64,000 nucleotides of DNA from Maritimibacter harenae. GTDB taxonomy: Bacteria > Pseudomonadota > Alphaproteobacteria > Rhodobacterales > Rhodobacteraceae. Within the stretch, counting starts at the first letter, position 1; every line of letters starts with the position of its first letter. The stretch covers positions 138,641 to 202,640 of the forward strand of contig NZ_WTUX01000017.1 of the NCBI RefSeq assembly GCF_009882975.1, given 5' to 3'. A program made the translations under genes and the position numbers. Of this stretch, positions 49,798 to 59,277 are shown piece by piece. The notes beneath the pieces were generated by a model, which worked only from the letters and a program-made list of their open reading frames with translations, had not been told where the DNA came from and made no database searches.

Positions 49798-51402
49798 TCA
49801 CATCCGGAACACGCCGAAGCGCGTCTCCTCGATCGGGGCGTTCAGGGCGGCCCGCAGCGACAGGTAGAGCACGTCGCGCGTCTTGCGCGGGTCGACGATG
49901 CCGTCGTCCCAGAGCCGGGCGGAGGCATAAAGCGGATGGCTCTGGCGTTCGAACATCTCGATCGTGGGGCGCTTGAACTCCGCCTCGTCCTCGGCCGACC
50001 AGCTCTCCCCCGACCGCTCGATCGCGTCGCGCTTGACGGTGGCCAGCACGCCTGCCGCCTGCTCACCCCCCATGACGGAGATCCGGCTGTTGGGCCAGGT
50101 CCACAGGAAGCGCGGCTGGTAGGCGCGACCGGCCATCCCGTAGTTCCCCGCCCCGAACGAGCCGCCCACGAGCATCGTGACCTTGGGCACGCTCGTGGTC
50201 GCGACCGCCGTGACCATCTTGGCCCCGTGACGCGCGATGCCCTCGTTCTCGTACTTCCGGCCAACCATGAAGCCGGTGATGTTCTGCAGGAAAATCAGCG
50301 GGATACGCCGCTGGCTGCACAGCTCCACGAAATGCGCGCCCTTCTGGGCAGCCTCGGAGAACAGCACGCCGTTGTTGGCGATGATCCCCACCGGGCAGCC
50401 CTTCAGATGCGCGAAGCCGGTGACCAGCGTCTCGCCGAAGCGCGGCTTGAACTCGTCGAAGCGCGACCCGTCCACGACGCGCGCGATCACCTCGCGGATG
50501 TCGTAGGGCGTGCGCAGGTCTCCCGGCACGACGCCCAGGATCTCCTCGGGGTCGTAGGCAGGCTCTTCCGGCGTCTGCCATTGCACGGTGCCGGGCCGCG
50601 ACCGGTTCAGGCTTTCCACAGCCCGGCGCGCCAACGCCAGCGCATGCGCGTCATCCTCGGCCAGGTAATCGGCCACGCCCGAAAGACGCGTGTGCACGTC
50701 GCCCCCGCCCAGGTCCTCGGCGCTCACCACCTCGCCTGTCGCCGCCTTCACGAGCGGCGGACCGGCCAGGAAGATCGTCCCCTGGTCGCGCACGATGATC
50801 GTCACGTCCGACATCGCGGGCACATAGGCGCCCCCGGCGGTGCAGGACCCCATCACCACGGCGATCTGCGGGATGCCCTTGGCGCTCATGTTCGCCTGGT
50901 TGTAGAAGATGCGTCCAAAATGGTCGCGATCCGGGAAGACCTCGTCCTGGTTCGGCAGGTTCGCGCCCCCGCTGTCGACGAGGTAGATGCACGGCAGGTT
51001 GCACTCCATCGCGATTTCCTGAGCCCGCAGGTGCTTCTTGACGCTCATGGGGTAGTAGGTGCCGCCCTTCACGGTGGCATCGTTGGCCACCACCATGACC
51101 TCCTGCCCGTTCACCTGTCCCACGCCCGCGATCACGCCCGCGGCCGGGGCCGCACCGTCGTAGAGCCCGTGCGCGGCGGTCGCCCCGATCTCGAGGAACG
51201 GCGAGCCGGGGTCGAGCAGCCCCGCCACCCGGTCGCGCGGCAGCATCTTGCCCCGCGACAGGTGGCGCTCCCGCGCCTTTTCCCCGCCGCCCGCCGCGGC
51301 CGCCTCGGCGGCCTGCGCGACCACGTCCAGCATCTCGAGATGCGCGGCGCGGTTGGCCTGGAACCCCTCCGAGCCGGTCATCACCTGCGATTGCAGTTTC
51401 AT
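49798..51402 (-). CDS. liuB: Methylcrotonyl-CoA carboxylase, carboxyltransferase subunit
   Basis: Transfers carboxyl from biotin to 3-methylcrotonyl-CoA. The 534-residue protein belongs to the acyl-CoA carboxyltransferase family: [37 protein letters not shown], and the C-terminal [19 protein letters not shown] match methylcrotonyl- rather than propionyl-CoA enzymes. It lies 51 bases upstream of the nuclease-like gene. Confidence 0.95.
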   Translation of the reverse strand: MKLQSQVMTGSEGFQANRAAHLEMLDVVAQAAEAAAAGGGEKARERHLSRGKMLPRDRVAGLLDPGSPFLEIGATAAHGLYDGAAPAAGVIAGVGQVNGQEVMVVANDATVKGGTYYPMSVKKHLRAQEIAMECNLPCIYLVDSGGANLPNQDEVFPDRDHFGRIFYNQANMSAKGIPQIAVVMGSCTAGGAYVPAMSDVTIIVRDQGTIFLAGPPLVKAATGEVVSAEDLGGGDVHTRLSGVADYLAEDDAHALALARRAVESLNRSRPGTVQWQTPEEPAYDPEEILGVVPGDLRTPYDIREVIARVVDGSRFDEFKPRFGETLVTGFAHLKGCPVGIIANNGVLFSEAAQKGAHFVELCSQRRIPLIFLQNITGFMVGRKYENEGIARHGAKMVTAVATTSVPKVTMLVGGSFGAGNYGMAGRAYQPRFLWTWPNSRISVMGGEQAAGVLATVKRDAIERSGESWSAEDEAEFKRPTIEMFERQSHPLYASARLWDDGIVDPRKTRDVLYLSLRAALNAPIEETRFGVFRM

Positions 51403-51415
51403 TCCACCTGTCTCC

Positions 51416-52048
51416 TCACTGCTCCGGTCGCGGCCACGGGCGCACCGGCGGCGGCGGATTGGCCCAGCCCGCATCGACCGCGCTCTCGGTGATCCCGAGA
51501 TAGCGCCCCACCTGCCAGGCGAGGATCGCGCTGCGCAGCCGGGTGTTGGCCTCGCGCGCGGCGCACCACGCCTCCATCAATTCGTCGTTGCCGGCACAAT
51601 CCGGCCCCGCCGACGACCCCAGCGCAAGCGCATGCGCCTGCCTGTAGAGCCGCCTGGCCCAACCCTCGTCCTGCGCACCCATGCTGTCCGGGTCGGGCAG
51701 ACCCGCACGAACGGCCTCTGCCATATCGTCCTGTTCGGCCTCGAGCTCTTCCTGGCAGGCCACGCGCCGGTCGCTCCGATCGCAGCGCACGATGCCCACC
51801 GTGCCGCAATAATAGGTATCGGTCACCTGCCACAGCCCGCCCGCGACATCCTCGAGCGGGACCTCCGCGTGCATCGAAAGGCGCTGCTCGAAATGGGCGA
51901 GCTCGATGTCCATGCAGGTCTGGAAGTCCGGCAAGGCCGTGTCCTGCGCCAACGCAGCGCCCGCGCCCAGCGCCGGCACCAAGGCGAGCACCGTCACCGC
52001 CCCGCGCCGGGGCGCGAGAAAACGTCGGAGCATTGCCGCCTGTCGCAT
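51416..52048 (-). CDS. Secreted protein of unknown function in the leucine operon
   Basis: A 210-residue protein with a Sec signal peptide (about residues 1-35, cleavage after AGAALAQ-like region) and seven cysteines in the mature part, for example [22 protein letters not shown] and [12 protein letters not shown], so disulfides are likely. The C-terminus is proline-rich. No family recognised. It lies 13 bases after the liuB start region on the upstream side and 33 bases after liuA. Confidence 0.68.
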   Translation of the reverse strand: MRQAAMLRRFLAPRRGAVTVLALVPALGAGAALAQDTALPDFQTCMDIELAHFEQRLSMHAEVPLEDVAGGLWQVTDTYYCGTVGIVRCDRSDRRVACQEELEAEQDDMAEAVRAGLPDPDSMGAQDEGWARRLYRQAHALALGSSAGPDCAGNDELMEAWCAAREANTRLRSAILAWQVGRYLGITESAVDAGWANPPPPVRPWPRPEQ

Positions 52049-52081
52049 CGCCGGATCCTTCCCGTGCCACCCGGTCCGAGC

Positions 52082-53245
52082 CTACCGCATCCGCGCCATC
52101 AATTCGCGTCCCACGAGCATGCGCCGGATCTCGGACGTGCCCGCCCCGATCTCCATCAGCTTGGCATCGCGGAAGATGCGGCTCACCGGGGTTTCGTTCA
52201 TGAAGCCCATGCCGCCCATCGCCTGCACCGCCTGGTGGGCGACCGTCATCGCCTCCTCGGACGCGTACAGCACGCAGGCCGCCGCGTCCTGGCGCGTGAC
52301 CTCGCCCCGGTCGCAGGCCTTGGCGACTTCGTAGACGTAGGCGCGCGCCGAGTTCATCTTCGTGTACATGTCGGCGATCTTGCCCTGCATGAGCTGGAAG
52401 TCCCCGATCGACTGGCCGAACTGCTTGCGCTCGACCATGTAGGGCATCACCTCGTCCAGGCAGGCCGCCATGATGCCGGTCCCGATGCCCGAAAGCACCA
52501 CGCGCTCGTAATCGAGCCCGGACATGAGCACCTTCGCCCCCTGCCCCTCTTCGCCCAGCACGTTCTCGAACGGCACCTCGACATCCTCGAAGAAGAGCTG
52601 CGCCGTGTTCGACCCGCGCATGCCGAGCTTGTCGAAATGCGGGCTGGTCGAGAACCCCTTCATCTCCTTCTCGACGAGGAAGGCGGTGATCCCCTTTGAG
52701 CCGGCCTCCGGGTCGGTCTTGGCATAGACCACGAGCGTGTCGGCGTCCGGCCCGTTGGTGATCCAGAACTTCGAGCCGTTCAGCGTGAAGTACCCGTTCC
52801 GTTTCTCGGCGCGCAGCTGCATCGAGACCACGTCGGACCCCGCCCCGGTCTCCGACATCGCGAGCGCGCCCACGTGTTCGCCCGAGATGAGGCGCGGCAG
52901 GTACCTGGCCTTCTGCTCCGGCGTGCCGTTGAGGTTGATCTGGTTCACGCAGAGATTGGAATGCGCCCCGTAGGACAGGGACACGCTGGCCGAGGCGCGC
53001 GCGACCTCTTCCACCGCCACCGTGTGGGCGAGATAGCCCATCCCGGCGCCGCCGTATTCCTCGGCCACCGTGATGCCCAGGAGCCCCAGCTCCCCCAGCT
53101 CCTTCCAGAGCCCGGCGGGAAAGTCGTTGGACTGGTCGATCTCGGCCGCCTGCGGCTTGATCCGGTCCTGCGCGAACCGGTGCACCATGTCGCGAAGCTG
53201 GGCCACGTCCTCGCCCAGGTCGAAATTCATCGACGCCATGAACAT
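52082..53245 (-). CDS. liuA: Isovaleryl-CoA dehydrogenase
   Basis: FAD enzyme that oxidises isovaleryl-CoA to 3-methylcrotonyl-CoA, first committed step of leucine breakdown. The 387-residue protein has the acyl-CoA dehydrogenase signatures [18 protein letters not shown] and [11 protein letters not shown]. The segment [12 protein letters not shown] carries the Glu in helix G that marks isovaleryl-CoA dehydrogenases. I used the ATG giving MFMASMNFD, with GGAGG eight bases upstream. Confidence 0.95.
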   Translation of the reverse strand: MFMASMNFDLGEDVAQLRDMVHRFAQDRIKPQAAEIDQSNDFPAGLWKELGELGLLGITVAEEYGGAGMGYLAHTVAVEEVARASASVSLSYGAHSNLCVNQINLNGTPEQKARYLPRLISGEHVGALAMSETGAGSDVVSMQLRAEKRNGYFTLNGSKFWITNGPDADTLVVYAKTDPEAGSKGITAFLVEKEMKGFSTSPHFDKLGMRGSNTAQLFFEDVEVPFENVLGEEGQGAKVLMSGLDYERVVLSGIGTGIMAACLDEVMPYMVERKQFGQSIGDFQLMQGKIADMYTKMNSARAYVYEVAKACDRGEVTRQDAAACVLYASEEAMTVAHQAVQAMGGMGFMNETPVSRIFRDAKLMEIGAGTSEIRRMLVGRELMARMR

Positions 53246-53263
53246 GGGCGCCCCTCCCTTTAT

Positions 53264-53307
53264 TGAACACTTGTTCATTTCTAGGCACGCATGCCGAGTC
53301 GGGTCAA
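53264..53307 (-). promoter_or_regulatory. Promoter and palindromic operator of the leucine operon
   Basis: On the minus strand TTGACC (53302-53307) and TAGAAA (53278-53283) are 18 bases apart. Directly after the -10 box lies the palindrome TGAACACTTGTTCA (53264-53277, six-base arms), where a repressor would block the start site. The shape fits TetR-type regulators; none is encoded nearby. Confidence 0.6.
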
Positions 53308-53338
53308 GCGGTCACGCGCGCCGGACGCCGACCCGTGC

Positions 53339-53390
53339 GAGGGGCGCTGCCCCTCGTACTCCCCGGGATATTTCCGGTCCGAAGAAGGAG
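53339..53390 (+). repeat. Dispersed intergenic element, copy D
   Basis: Hairpin GAGGGGC/GCCCCTC (53339-53355), then CCCCGGGATATTTCCGG and TCCGAAGAAGG. It lies upstream of liuA and faces copy E about 100 bases away in the opposite direction. Confidence 0.65.
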
Positions 53391-53494
53391 GTAACGGACT
53401 GTTAAGGTTAATGCGGCATGGTTGAGCGGCGGTACAGGCTGGGAAGCCGATGACCGCGTCCGGAGAAGCCCCCGGGGCGACCCGGGGGTGGATC
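53391..53494. other. Spacer between repeat copies D and E
   Basis: This stretch has no gene I can support. Its only clear structure is a perfect 8-bp hairpin, CCCCCGGG/CCCGGGGG (53469-53488), closed by a GCGA tetraloop, which belongs to the stable GNRA class. Confidence 0.5.
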
Positions 53495-53565
53495 CCCCCT
53501 TCTTCGGACGGAAAATATCCTCGGGGGTGAGCGCGCAGCGCGAGGGGGCGGACAGCCCCCTGCCG
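53495..53565 (-). repeat. Dispersed intergenic element, copy E
   Basis: On the minus strand it begins just after the aminotransferase stop: GGGGGC/GCCCCC hairpin (53544-53560), CGCG/CGCG hairpin, then CCCCGAGGATATTTTCCG and TCCGAAGAAGG. Together with copy D it forms a long imperfect inverted repeat. Confidence 0.65.
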
Positions 53566-53568
53566 GCG

Positions 53569-54762
53569 TCAGCCGGCCTGGTGGACGGCGGAGACTTCGG
53601 CCCGGATGATGCGCGCGACCTGGGCGCAATCGTCGAGCGTGAAGGTCAGCGGCAGGCGCAGGTCGAGGATGGCGCGCAGCACGCGGTCGGAGGCAGGCAT
53701 CGGCGTCGACGGAGCGTAGCGCCAGCTGTCGTAGCGCGAGGTGAAGCCCGTGGGCTCCGGCGCGCCGAACCACTTGAGTTCGACCCCCTTGGTGCCGCAA
53801 CGGCGCACCACCTCGGTGACGGCGTCTGCGGACCAGTCGAGAAGCAGGAACTGGAACGACGACATGACGTAGTCCTCGGCCGCCGGCCGCTCCACGATGG
53901 TGAGCCCCGGCGTATCGCGCAACCCCGTCTCGACGACCCGGTAGCGTTCGTTCCAGCGGGCGCATTGCCGGTCGAGGTCCTTCAGCTGCGGGCGCAGGAT
54001 CGCCGCGCGCAGGTTGTCCATCCGGCCCGAGACGTTGGGCGTGTCGTATTTCACCCGCTCGAAGACCTCCGGGCCCGGCGCCGCGAGGTGGCGGCCATAG
54101 AGCATGTAGCTGCCCGAAAGCATCACCGCGCGCGCCGCCACGTCCGCGTCGTCGGTGACGATGAGACCGCCCTCGCCCGAGTTCATGTGCTTGTAGGTCT
54201 GGGTCGAGTAGCAGCCCACGTGCCCCGACCGTCCTGAAAGCACGCCGTTCCAGCGCGCGCCCATCGTGTGGGCGCAATCCTCGATCACCGTGAGCCCGTG
54301 CGCCTCGGCCAGCGCCATGAGCGCGTCCATGTCGGCGAGGTGCCCGCGCATGTGGCTGAGCATGAGCACGTCGGCCTGGTCCGCCTTCGCCGCGAGATCC
54401 TCCAGGTCGATCACGAGGCTTTCCGTCACGCCCACGAAGACCGGCACGGCACCGACGCCCGCGATGGCGCCCGGTACCGGGGCCAGCGTGAAGGCGTTGG
54501 TCAGCACCCGGTCGCCCGGCTTCACCCCCACCGCGCGCAGCGCCGTGGCGAGCGCGTAGCCGCCCGAGGCGACCGCGAGGCAGTAGCGCGCCCCCGACCA
54601 GTCCGCGAATTCTCGTTCGAGCAGGGAAACCTCGCTCTCCTCGCCCGGCGCGGTGTTGTAGCGGTGCAGCCGGCCCGTGCGCATGACCGCGACGGCGGCC
54701 TCGATCGCCTCTTCCGGGATCGGCTCCTGCTGGGTGAAATTGCCTTCGAAGATCTCGCTCAT
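53569..54762 (-). CDS. DegT/DnrJ/EryC1/StrS-type PLP aminotransferase
   Basis: A 397-residue type I fold aminotransferase of the sugar aminotransferase group. It has the N-terminal AVASGGYALATALRAVG phosphate-binding region, VIEDCAHTMGA (Asp contacting PLP nitrogen), and the internal aldimine Lys in TQTYKHMNSGEGGLI. Such enzymes usually make amino sugars for envelope polysaccharides or antibiotics, but no sugar-pathway genes are adjacent, so the substrate is open. Confidence 0.88.
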   Translation of the reverse strand: MSEIFEGNFTQQEPIPEEAIEAAVAVMRTGRLHRYNTAPGEESEVSLLEREFADWSGARYCLAVASGGYALATALRAVGVKPGDRVLTNAFTLAPVPGAIAGVGAVPVFVGVTESLVIDLEDLAAKADQADVLMLSHMRGHLADMDALMALAEAHGLTVIEDCAHTMGARWNGVLSGRSGHVGCYSTQTYKHMNSGEGGLIVTDDADVAARAVMLSGSYMLYGRHLAAPGPEVFERVKYDTPNVSGRMDNLRAAILRPQLKDLDRQCARWNERYRVVETGLRDTPGLTIVERPAAEDYVMSSFQFLLLDWSADAVTEVVRRCGTKGVELKWFGAPEPTGFTSRYDSWRYAPSTPMPASDRVLRAILDLRLPLTFTLDDCAQVARIIRAEVSAVHQAG

Positions 54763-54793
54763 GGCGCGACATTGCGCCGGGGTCGACCGACCG

Positions 54794-55459
54794 TCAACCG
54801 ATGAGGCGTGCCACCGCCGCGTCGAGGTCGTCGTAGCGGTCGAGGAGCCCTTCGGGCGAAAGATCCGCGACCTTGCGACCGTCCGGACCGAAGGTGATGA
54901 GAAGCGACGGCACGCCGGCCGCCCGGGCGGTGTCGCGGTCGGTGATCGTGTCGCCCACGAGAAGAGAGCGCGCGACCTCGCCGCCCGCCCGCTCGACCGC
55001 CGCGACGTAGGGCGCGGGGTCCGGCTTTCGCACCGGCAGCGTGTCGGCCCCGATGAGCGAGGCGAAGAGATCGCGCACCCCGAGCCGCGTCATCAGCGTT
55101 TCGGCGAGGGCCGCGGGCTTGTTCGTGCAGATCCCCACGCCGTAGCCCGCCGCGCGCAGCCGACCGATGGCTTCGACCGCGCCGGGATACATCACCGTGT
55201 GCCGGTCTATGTTGGCCCCGTAGCATTCGAGCAGGTAGGGGTATTCGCGGTCCACCGCCTCGGGTCCGAGACCCAGCCGGTCGCACCCCAGCGACAGCAT
55301 CGCCCGGCCGCCGCGAAAGGCCGTGGCCGCGTCCGCCACTGGGTCCAGCACCGCGCCGTGGCCCAGCCGGACGAAGCAGGCGTTGGCTGCCGCGATCAGG
55401 TCCTTGGACGTGTCGGCCAGGGTGCCGTCGAGGTCGAAGATTACCGTTTTGATACTCAT
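54794..55459 (-). CDS. gph: Phosphoglycolate phosphatase, HAD family
   Basis: Dephosphorylates 2-phosphoglycolate formed by DNA repair or photorespiration. The 221-residue HAD protein has motif I VIFDLDGTLADT, motif II GICTNKPA, and motif IV LLVGDTITDRDTA. Other small phosphate esters are possible substrates. Divergent from glmU with a 79-base gap. Confidence 0.85.
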   Translation of the reverse strand: MSIKTVIFDLDGTLADTSKDLIAAANACFVRLGHGAVLDPVADAATAFRGGRAMLSLGCDRLGLGPEAVDREYPYLLECYGANIDRHTVMYPGAVEAIGRLRAAGYGVGICTNKPAALAETLMTRLGVRDLFASLIGADTLPVRKPDPAPYVAAVERAGGEVARSLLVGDTITDRDTARAAGVPSLLITFGPDGRKVADLSPEGLLDRYDDLDAAVARLIG

Positions 55460-55482
55460 GCCCGGTCTTCCCCGCCTTCCCG

Positions 55483-55510
55483 TTGCGTGCTACGCGCCGA
55501 GAGGTAGACC
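55483..55510 (+). promoter_or_regulatory. Candidate glmU-glmS promoter
   Basis: TTGCGT (55483-55488) and TAGACC (55505-55510) are 16 bases apart, 28 bases before the glmU ATG. Match is moderate. Confidence 0.4.
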
Positions 55511-55538
55511 GAAGTCATTGGCAAGAAAAGAGCACAAC

Positions 55539-56891
55539 ATGCCGAGCGCCCTCATCATCCTCGCCGCAGGCCAGGGAACGCGGATGAATTCCGACCGTCC
55601 GAAAGTCCTCCACGAACTGGGCGGGGTGCCGCTTTTCGCCCATGCGCTGATGGCCGGGGCGGCGTTCGATCCGGAGCGCATCGTGCTGGTCGCGGGCGAC
55701 AACGCCGACGAGGTGGAAACGGTCGCGCACGACTACGACCCGCGCGTCGAGGTGGTGCTCCAGGGCGAGCGTCTGGGCACCGGGCACGCGGTGGCCCAGA
55801 CCCGCGACGCGCTGGCGGGCTTCGAGGGCGATGCCATCGTGCTCTACGGCGACACGCCGTTCATCCGGCGCGAAACGCTGGACCGGATGGCCGAGGCCCG
55901 GGCGGGCGGCGCGGACGTGGTCATCCTGGGCTTCGAAGCCGCCGATCCCAAGCGCTACGGGCGCCTCGTCATGGAAGGCAAGGAACTGCGCCGGATCGTC
56001 GAGTACAAGGACGCCTCGGAAGAGGAGCGCGCGATCACGCTGTGCAACTCCGGCGTCGTGGCCGCCGATTGCGAGACGCTTTTCGACCTGATCGCGGGGC
56101 TCACGAACGAGAACGCCTCGGGCGAATACTACCTCACGGACATCGTCGAGGTGGCCCGCGCGCGCGGCCTGCGCGCCGAGGCCGTGACCTGCGACGAGGC
56201 CGAGACGCTGGGCATCAACACCCGCGCGGACCTGGCCGCCGCCGAGGCGCAGTTGCAGGCGTGGAAGCGTGACGAGGCGCTGAAGAACGGTGTGACACTG
56301 GTTGCGCCCGAAAGCGTCTTCTTCTCCGCCGACACCGTGGTCGGCCGCGACAGCGTGATCGAGCCGCACGTGGTCTTCGGCCCCGACGTCACGGTGGAGT
56401 CCGGCGCCCGCATCCGGGCGTTTTCGCATCTCGAAGGCTGCCACGTCAGCACCGGCGCGGTCGTTGGGCCCTATGCCCGCCTGCGCCCCGGCGCCGAACT
56501 TGCCGAACGCGCCAAGGTGGGCAATTTCGTCGAGATTAAGAACGCGCAGGTCGGCGAAGGCGCCAAGGTGAACCACCTGACCTATATCGGCGACGCCACC
56601 ATCGGCGAGGCCGCCAACATCGGCGCGGGCACGGTCACCTGCAATTACGACGGCGTCTTCAAGCATCGCACCGAAATCGGGGCGCGCGCCTTCATCGGGT
56701 CTGACACGATGCTCGTGGCCCCGGTGAAGGTCGGCGACGATGCGATGACCGCCACCGGCACCGTCGTCACCCGCGACATCGAGCCGGGCGCGATGGGCGT
56801 CGGCCGCGCGCGTATGGAGGTGAAGCCGGGCTTCGCATTGAAATTGTTCGAGAAATTGCGCGCGAAGAAAGCGCAGAAGAAGGGTCATTGA
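55539..56891 (+). CDS. glmU: Bifunctional UDP-GlcNAc pyrophosphorylase/glucosamine-1-phosphate acetyltransferase
   Basis: Makes UDP-N-acetylglucosamine for peptidoglycan and lipopolysaccharide. The 450-residue protein has the uridyltransferase domain (LAAGQGTRMNSDRPKVLHEL at the start, YGDTPFI) and a left-handed beta-helix acetyltransferase domain (from about residue 230, hexapeptide repeats such as NIGAGTVTCNYDG). Full length. It lies one base before glmS, giving a compact amino-sugar operon. Confidence 0.97.
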   Translation: MPSALIILAAGQGTRMNSDRPKVLHELGGVPLFAHALMAGAAFDPERIVLVAGDNADEVETVAHDYDPRVEVVLQGERLGTGHAVAQTRDALAGFEGDAIVLYGDTPFIRRETLDRMAEARAGGADVVILGFEAADPKRYGRLVMEGKELRRIVEYKDASEEERAITLCNSGVVAADCETLFDLIAGLTNENASGEYYLTDIVEVARARGLRAEAVTCDEAETLGINTRADLAAAEAQLQAWKRDEALKNGVTLVAPESVFFSADTVVGRDSVIEPHVVFGPDVTVESGARIRAFSHLEGCHVSTGAVVGPYARLRPGAELAERAKVGNFVEIKNAQVGEGAKVNHLTYIGDATIGEAANIGAGTVTCNYDGVFKHRTEIGARAFIGSDTMLVAPVKVGDDAMTATGTVVTRDIEPGAMGVGRARMEVKPGFALKLFEKLRAKKAQKKGH

Positions 56892-56892
56892 G

Positions 56893-58716
56893 ATGTGTGG
56901 GATTGTTGGGGTGCTGGGCACGCACGAAGTGTCGCCGATCATCGTCGAGGCGCTGCGGCGGCTCGAGTACCGCGGCTATGACAGCGCGGGCATCGCCACG
57001 GTGAATGCCGAAGGCGCGCTCGACCGCCGCCGGGCGGTGGGCAAGCTCGTCAACCTGTCGGACGTTCTCGTGCACGATCCCCTGCCCGGCAAGGCGGGCA
57101 TCGGGCACACCCGCTGGGCCACGCACGGGGCGGCGAACGAGGGCAACGCCCACCCGCACCGCGCGGGCAAGGTGGCCGTCGTGCACAACGGGATCATCGA
57201 GAACTTTGCCGCCCTGCGCGACGAGCTGACCGCCGACGGCGTGACCTTCGAGAGCCAGACCGACACGGAAACCGTGGCCTGCCTCGTCGCGCGCCGGATC
57301 GACGCGGGCGCCACGCCGGTCGAGGCGGTGCGCGAGGTGCTGGGGCGGCTCGAGGGCGCCTATTCGCTTCTCTTCCTGTTCGAGGGCGAGACAGACCTGA
57401 TGATCGCCGCGCGCAAGGGCAGCCCCCTGGCCATCGGGCATGGCGACGGCGAGATGTACGTCGGCTCGGACGCGATCGCGCTCGCCCCGCTCACCGACCG
57501 GATCACCTATCTCGAAGAAGGCGATTGGGCGGTGATCACCCGCGCGGGCGCCGAGATCTTCGACCGGAACGGCAACATCGCCAACCGCGAGGTGCGCAAG
57601 GTCGCCGTTGACGCCACGCGGATCGAGAAGGCGGGCTACAAGCACTTCATGATGAAGGAGATCGCGGAGCAGCCGACCGTGGTCGACCGCGTGCTCGACG
57701 CCTATCTCGACGCCGACGGCAGCATCGCGATGACGCTCCCCGACGTGGATTTCACCAAGGTGAGCCGCATTTCCATCGTGGCCTGCGGCACCGCCTATTA
57801 CGCCGGGCTGGTGGCCAAATACTGGTTCGAGCATTACGCGCGGCTGCCGGTCGACATCGACGTGGCGAGCGAGTTTCGCTACCGCGAGCCGCCGCTGCCC
57901 GAGGGCACGCTCGCGGTCTATGTCAGCCAGTCGGGCGAAACCGCCGACACGCTGGCCGCGCTGCGCTACACCGACGGCAAGGCCAGCCGGATCGTGAGCC
58001 TCGTGAACAGCGCCGAAAGCTCCATCGCGCGTGAAAGCGACGTGGCGGTGCCGATCCATGCAGGCGTCGAGGTTTCGGTCGCCTCCACCAAGGCGTTCAC
58101 GGCGATGCTCACCACCTTCGCGGTCATGGTGCTCAAGGCCGCCTCCGAGCGTGGAGTGATGGACGCGGACACCCTGGCCGGTCACATCCAATCGCTGCGC
58201 CAGCTTCCGGGCCTGATGAGCCACGCGATTTCGATCGACGGTGAACTCGCCCGCACCGCCCGCAAGGTCGCCCAGTCGCGTGACGTTCTGTTCCTGGGGC
58301 GCGGCCAGATGTTCCCGCTCGCACTGGAAGGCGCGCTGAAACTCAAGGAAATCAGCTACCTGCACGCCGAAGGTTACGCGTCGGGCGAACTCAAGCACGG
58401 CCCCATCGCGCTCGTGGACAAGAACACGCCGACGGTCGTGCTGGCCCCGCATGACGGGCTCTTCGAAAAGACCGTGTCGAACATGCAGGAAGTCATGGCA
58501 CGCGGCGGCCGGGTGCTTCTGATCTCGGACGCCAAGGCGATCGCGGCGACGGGTGGCGGCGTGTGGCGCACGATCACCATGCCCGACGCGCCGGAACTGG
58601 TGCAGCCGATCCTCTACGCGATCCCGGCGCAGCTTCTGGCCTATCACGCCGCCATCGCCAAGGGCACGGACGTGGACCAGCCGCGCAACCTGGCGAAATC
58701 GGTGACCGTGGAGTAG
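56893..58716 (+). CDS. glmS: Glutamine--fructose-6-phosphate aminotransferase (isomerizing)
   Basis: Supplies glucosamine-6-phosphate, the first step of amino-sugar synthesis. The 607-residue protein starts MCGIVGVLG (catalytic Cys2 after Met removal), with GHTRWATHG, and two SIS domains with YVSQSGETADTLAALR and a C-terminal KSVTVE. It begins one base after glmU, so a glmS ribozyme leader is not present. Confidence 0.98.
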   Translation: MCGIVGVLGTHEVSPIIVEALRRLEYRGYDSAGIATVNAEGALDRRRAVGKLVNLSDVLVHDPLPGKAGIGHTRWATHGAANEGNAHPHRAGKVAVVHNGIIENFAALRDELTADGVTFESQTDTETVACLVARRIDAGATPVEAVREVLGRLEGAYSLLFLFEGETDLMIAARKGSPLAIGHGDGEMYVGSDAIALAPLTDRITYLEEGDWAVITRAGAEIFDRNGNIANREVRKVAVDATRIEKAGYKHFMMKEIAEQPTVVDRVLDAYLDADGSIAMTLPDVDFTKVSRISIVACGTAYYAGLVAKYWFEHYARLPVDIDVASEFRYREPPLPEGTLAVYVSQSGETADTLAALRYTDGKASRIVSLVNSAESSIARESDVAVPIHAGVEVSVASTKAFTAMLTTFAVMVLKAASERGVMDADTLAGHIQSLRQLPGLMSHAISIDGELARTARKVAQSRDVLFLGRGQMFPLALEGALKLKEISYLHAEGYASGELKHGPIALVDKNTPTVVLAPHDGLFEKTVSNMQEVMARGGRVLLISDAKAIAATGGGVWRTITMPDAPELVQPILYAIPAQLLAYHAAIAKGTDVDQPRNLAKSVTVE

Positions 58717-58734
58717 ACGCGAAGGAGACGCGAC

Positions 58735-59277
58735 GTGGCCAAGCAGTTCGACGGGATCGGGGACGCCCACCGCGCCTTCATCGAGGACCAGCACATCTTT
58801 TTCGTGGGCAGCGCGGCCTCCGACGGCCGGGTCAACGTCTCGCCCAAGGGGCAGGACTCGCTGCGGATCATGGGACCCAACAGGATCGTCTGGCTGAACC
58901 TCACGGGCTCGGGCAACGAGACCGCCGGGCACCTGCGCGACGTGAACCGGATGACGCTCATGTGGTGCAGCTTCACCACCCGCCCGCTCATCCTGCGCTG
59001 CTTCGGCACCGCGCGCACGGTCCATCCGCGCGACGAGGACTGGGCGGAGCTTGCCGGTATGTTCGGCACACCCCTGGGCGCGCGGCAGGTCTACGACATG
59101 ACCGTCGACATGGTGCAGACCTCGTGCGGCTATGGCGTGCCGTTCTTCGACAATCCCCGCCCCCGCGAGACGATCGCGACATGGGCCGAGGACAAGGGCG
59201 AAGACGGGCTTCTCGCCTACTGGGAAGAGAAGAACCGCACGACGATCGACGGGGCCGAAACCGGGATCTTCGAATGA
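58735..59277 (+). CDS. Pyridoxamine 5'-phosphate oxidase-like flavin-binding protein
   Basis: A 180-residue split-barrel protein of the PPOX class: FFVGSAASDGRVNVSPKGQD is its typical start, followed by NLTGSGNETAGHL. Most members bind FMN or F420 and their substrates are unknown; this is unlikely to be PdxH itself. The GTG start is preceded by AAGGAG. It lies 18 bases after glmS and overlaps the AlkD-like gene by four bases. Confidence 0.85.
   Translation: MAKQFDGIGDAHRAFIEDQHIFFVGSAASDGRVNVSPKGQDSLRIMGPNRIVWLNLTGSGNETAGHLRDVNRMTLMWCSFTTRPLILRCFGTARTVHPRDEDWAELAGMFGTPLGARQVYDMTVDMVQTSCGYGVPFFDNPRPRETIATWAEDKGEDGLLAYWEEKNRTTIDGAETGIFE

Noticed and set aside
56880-56895. glmS ribozyme in front of glmS
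   Set aside because: Only one base separates glmU and glmS, leaving no room for it.
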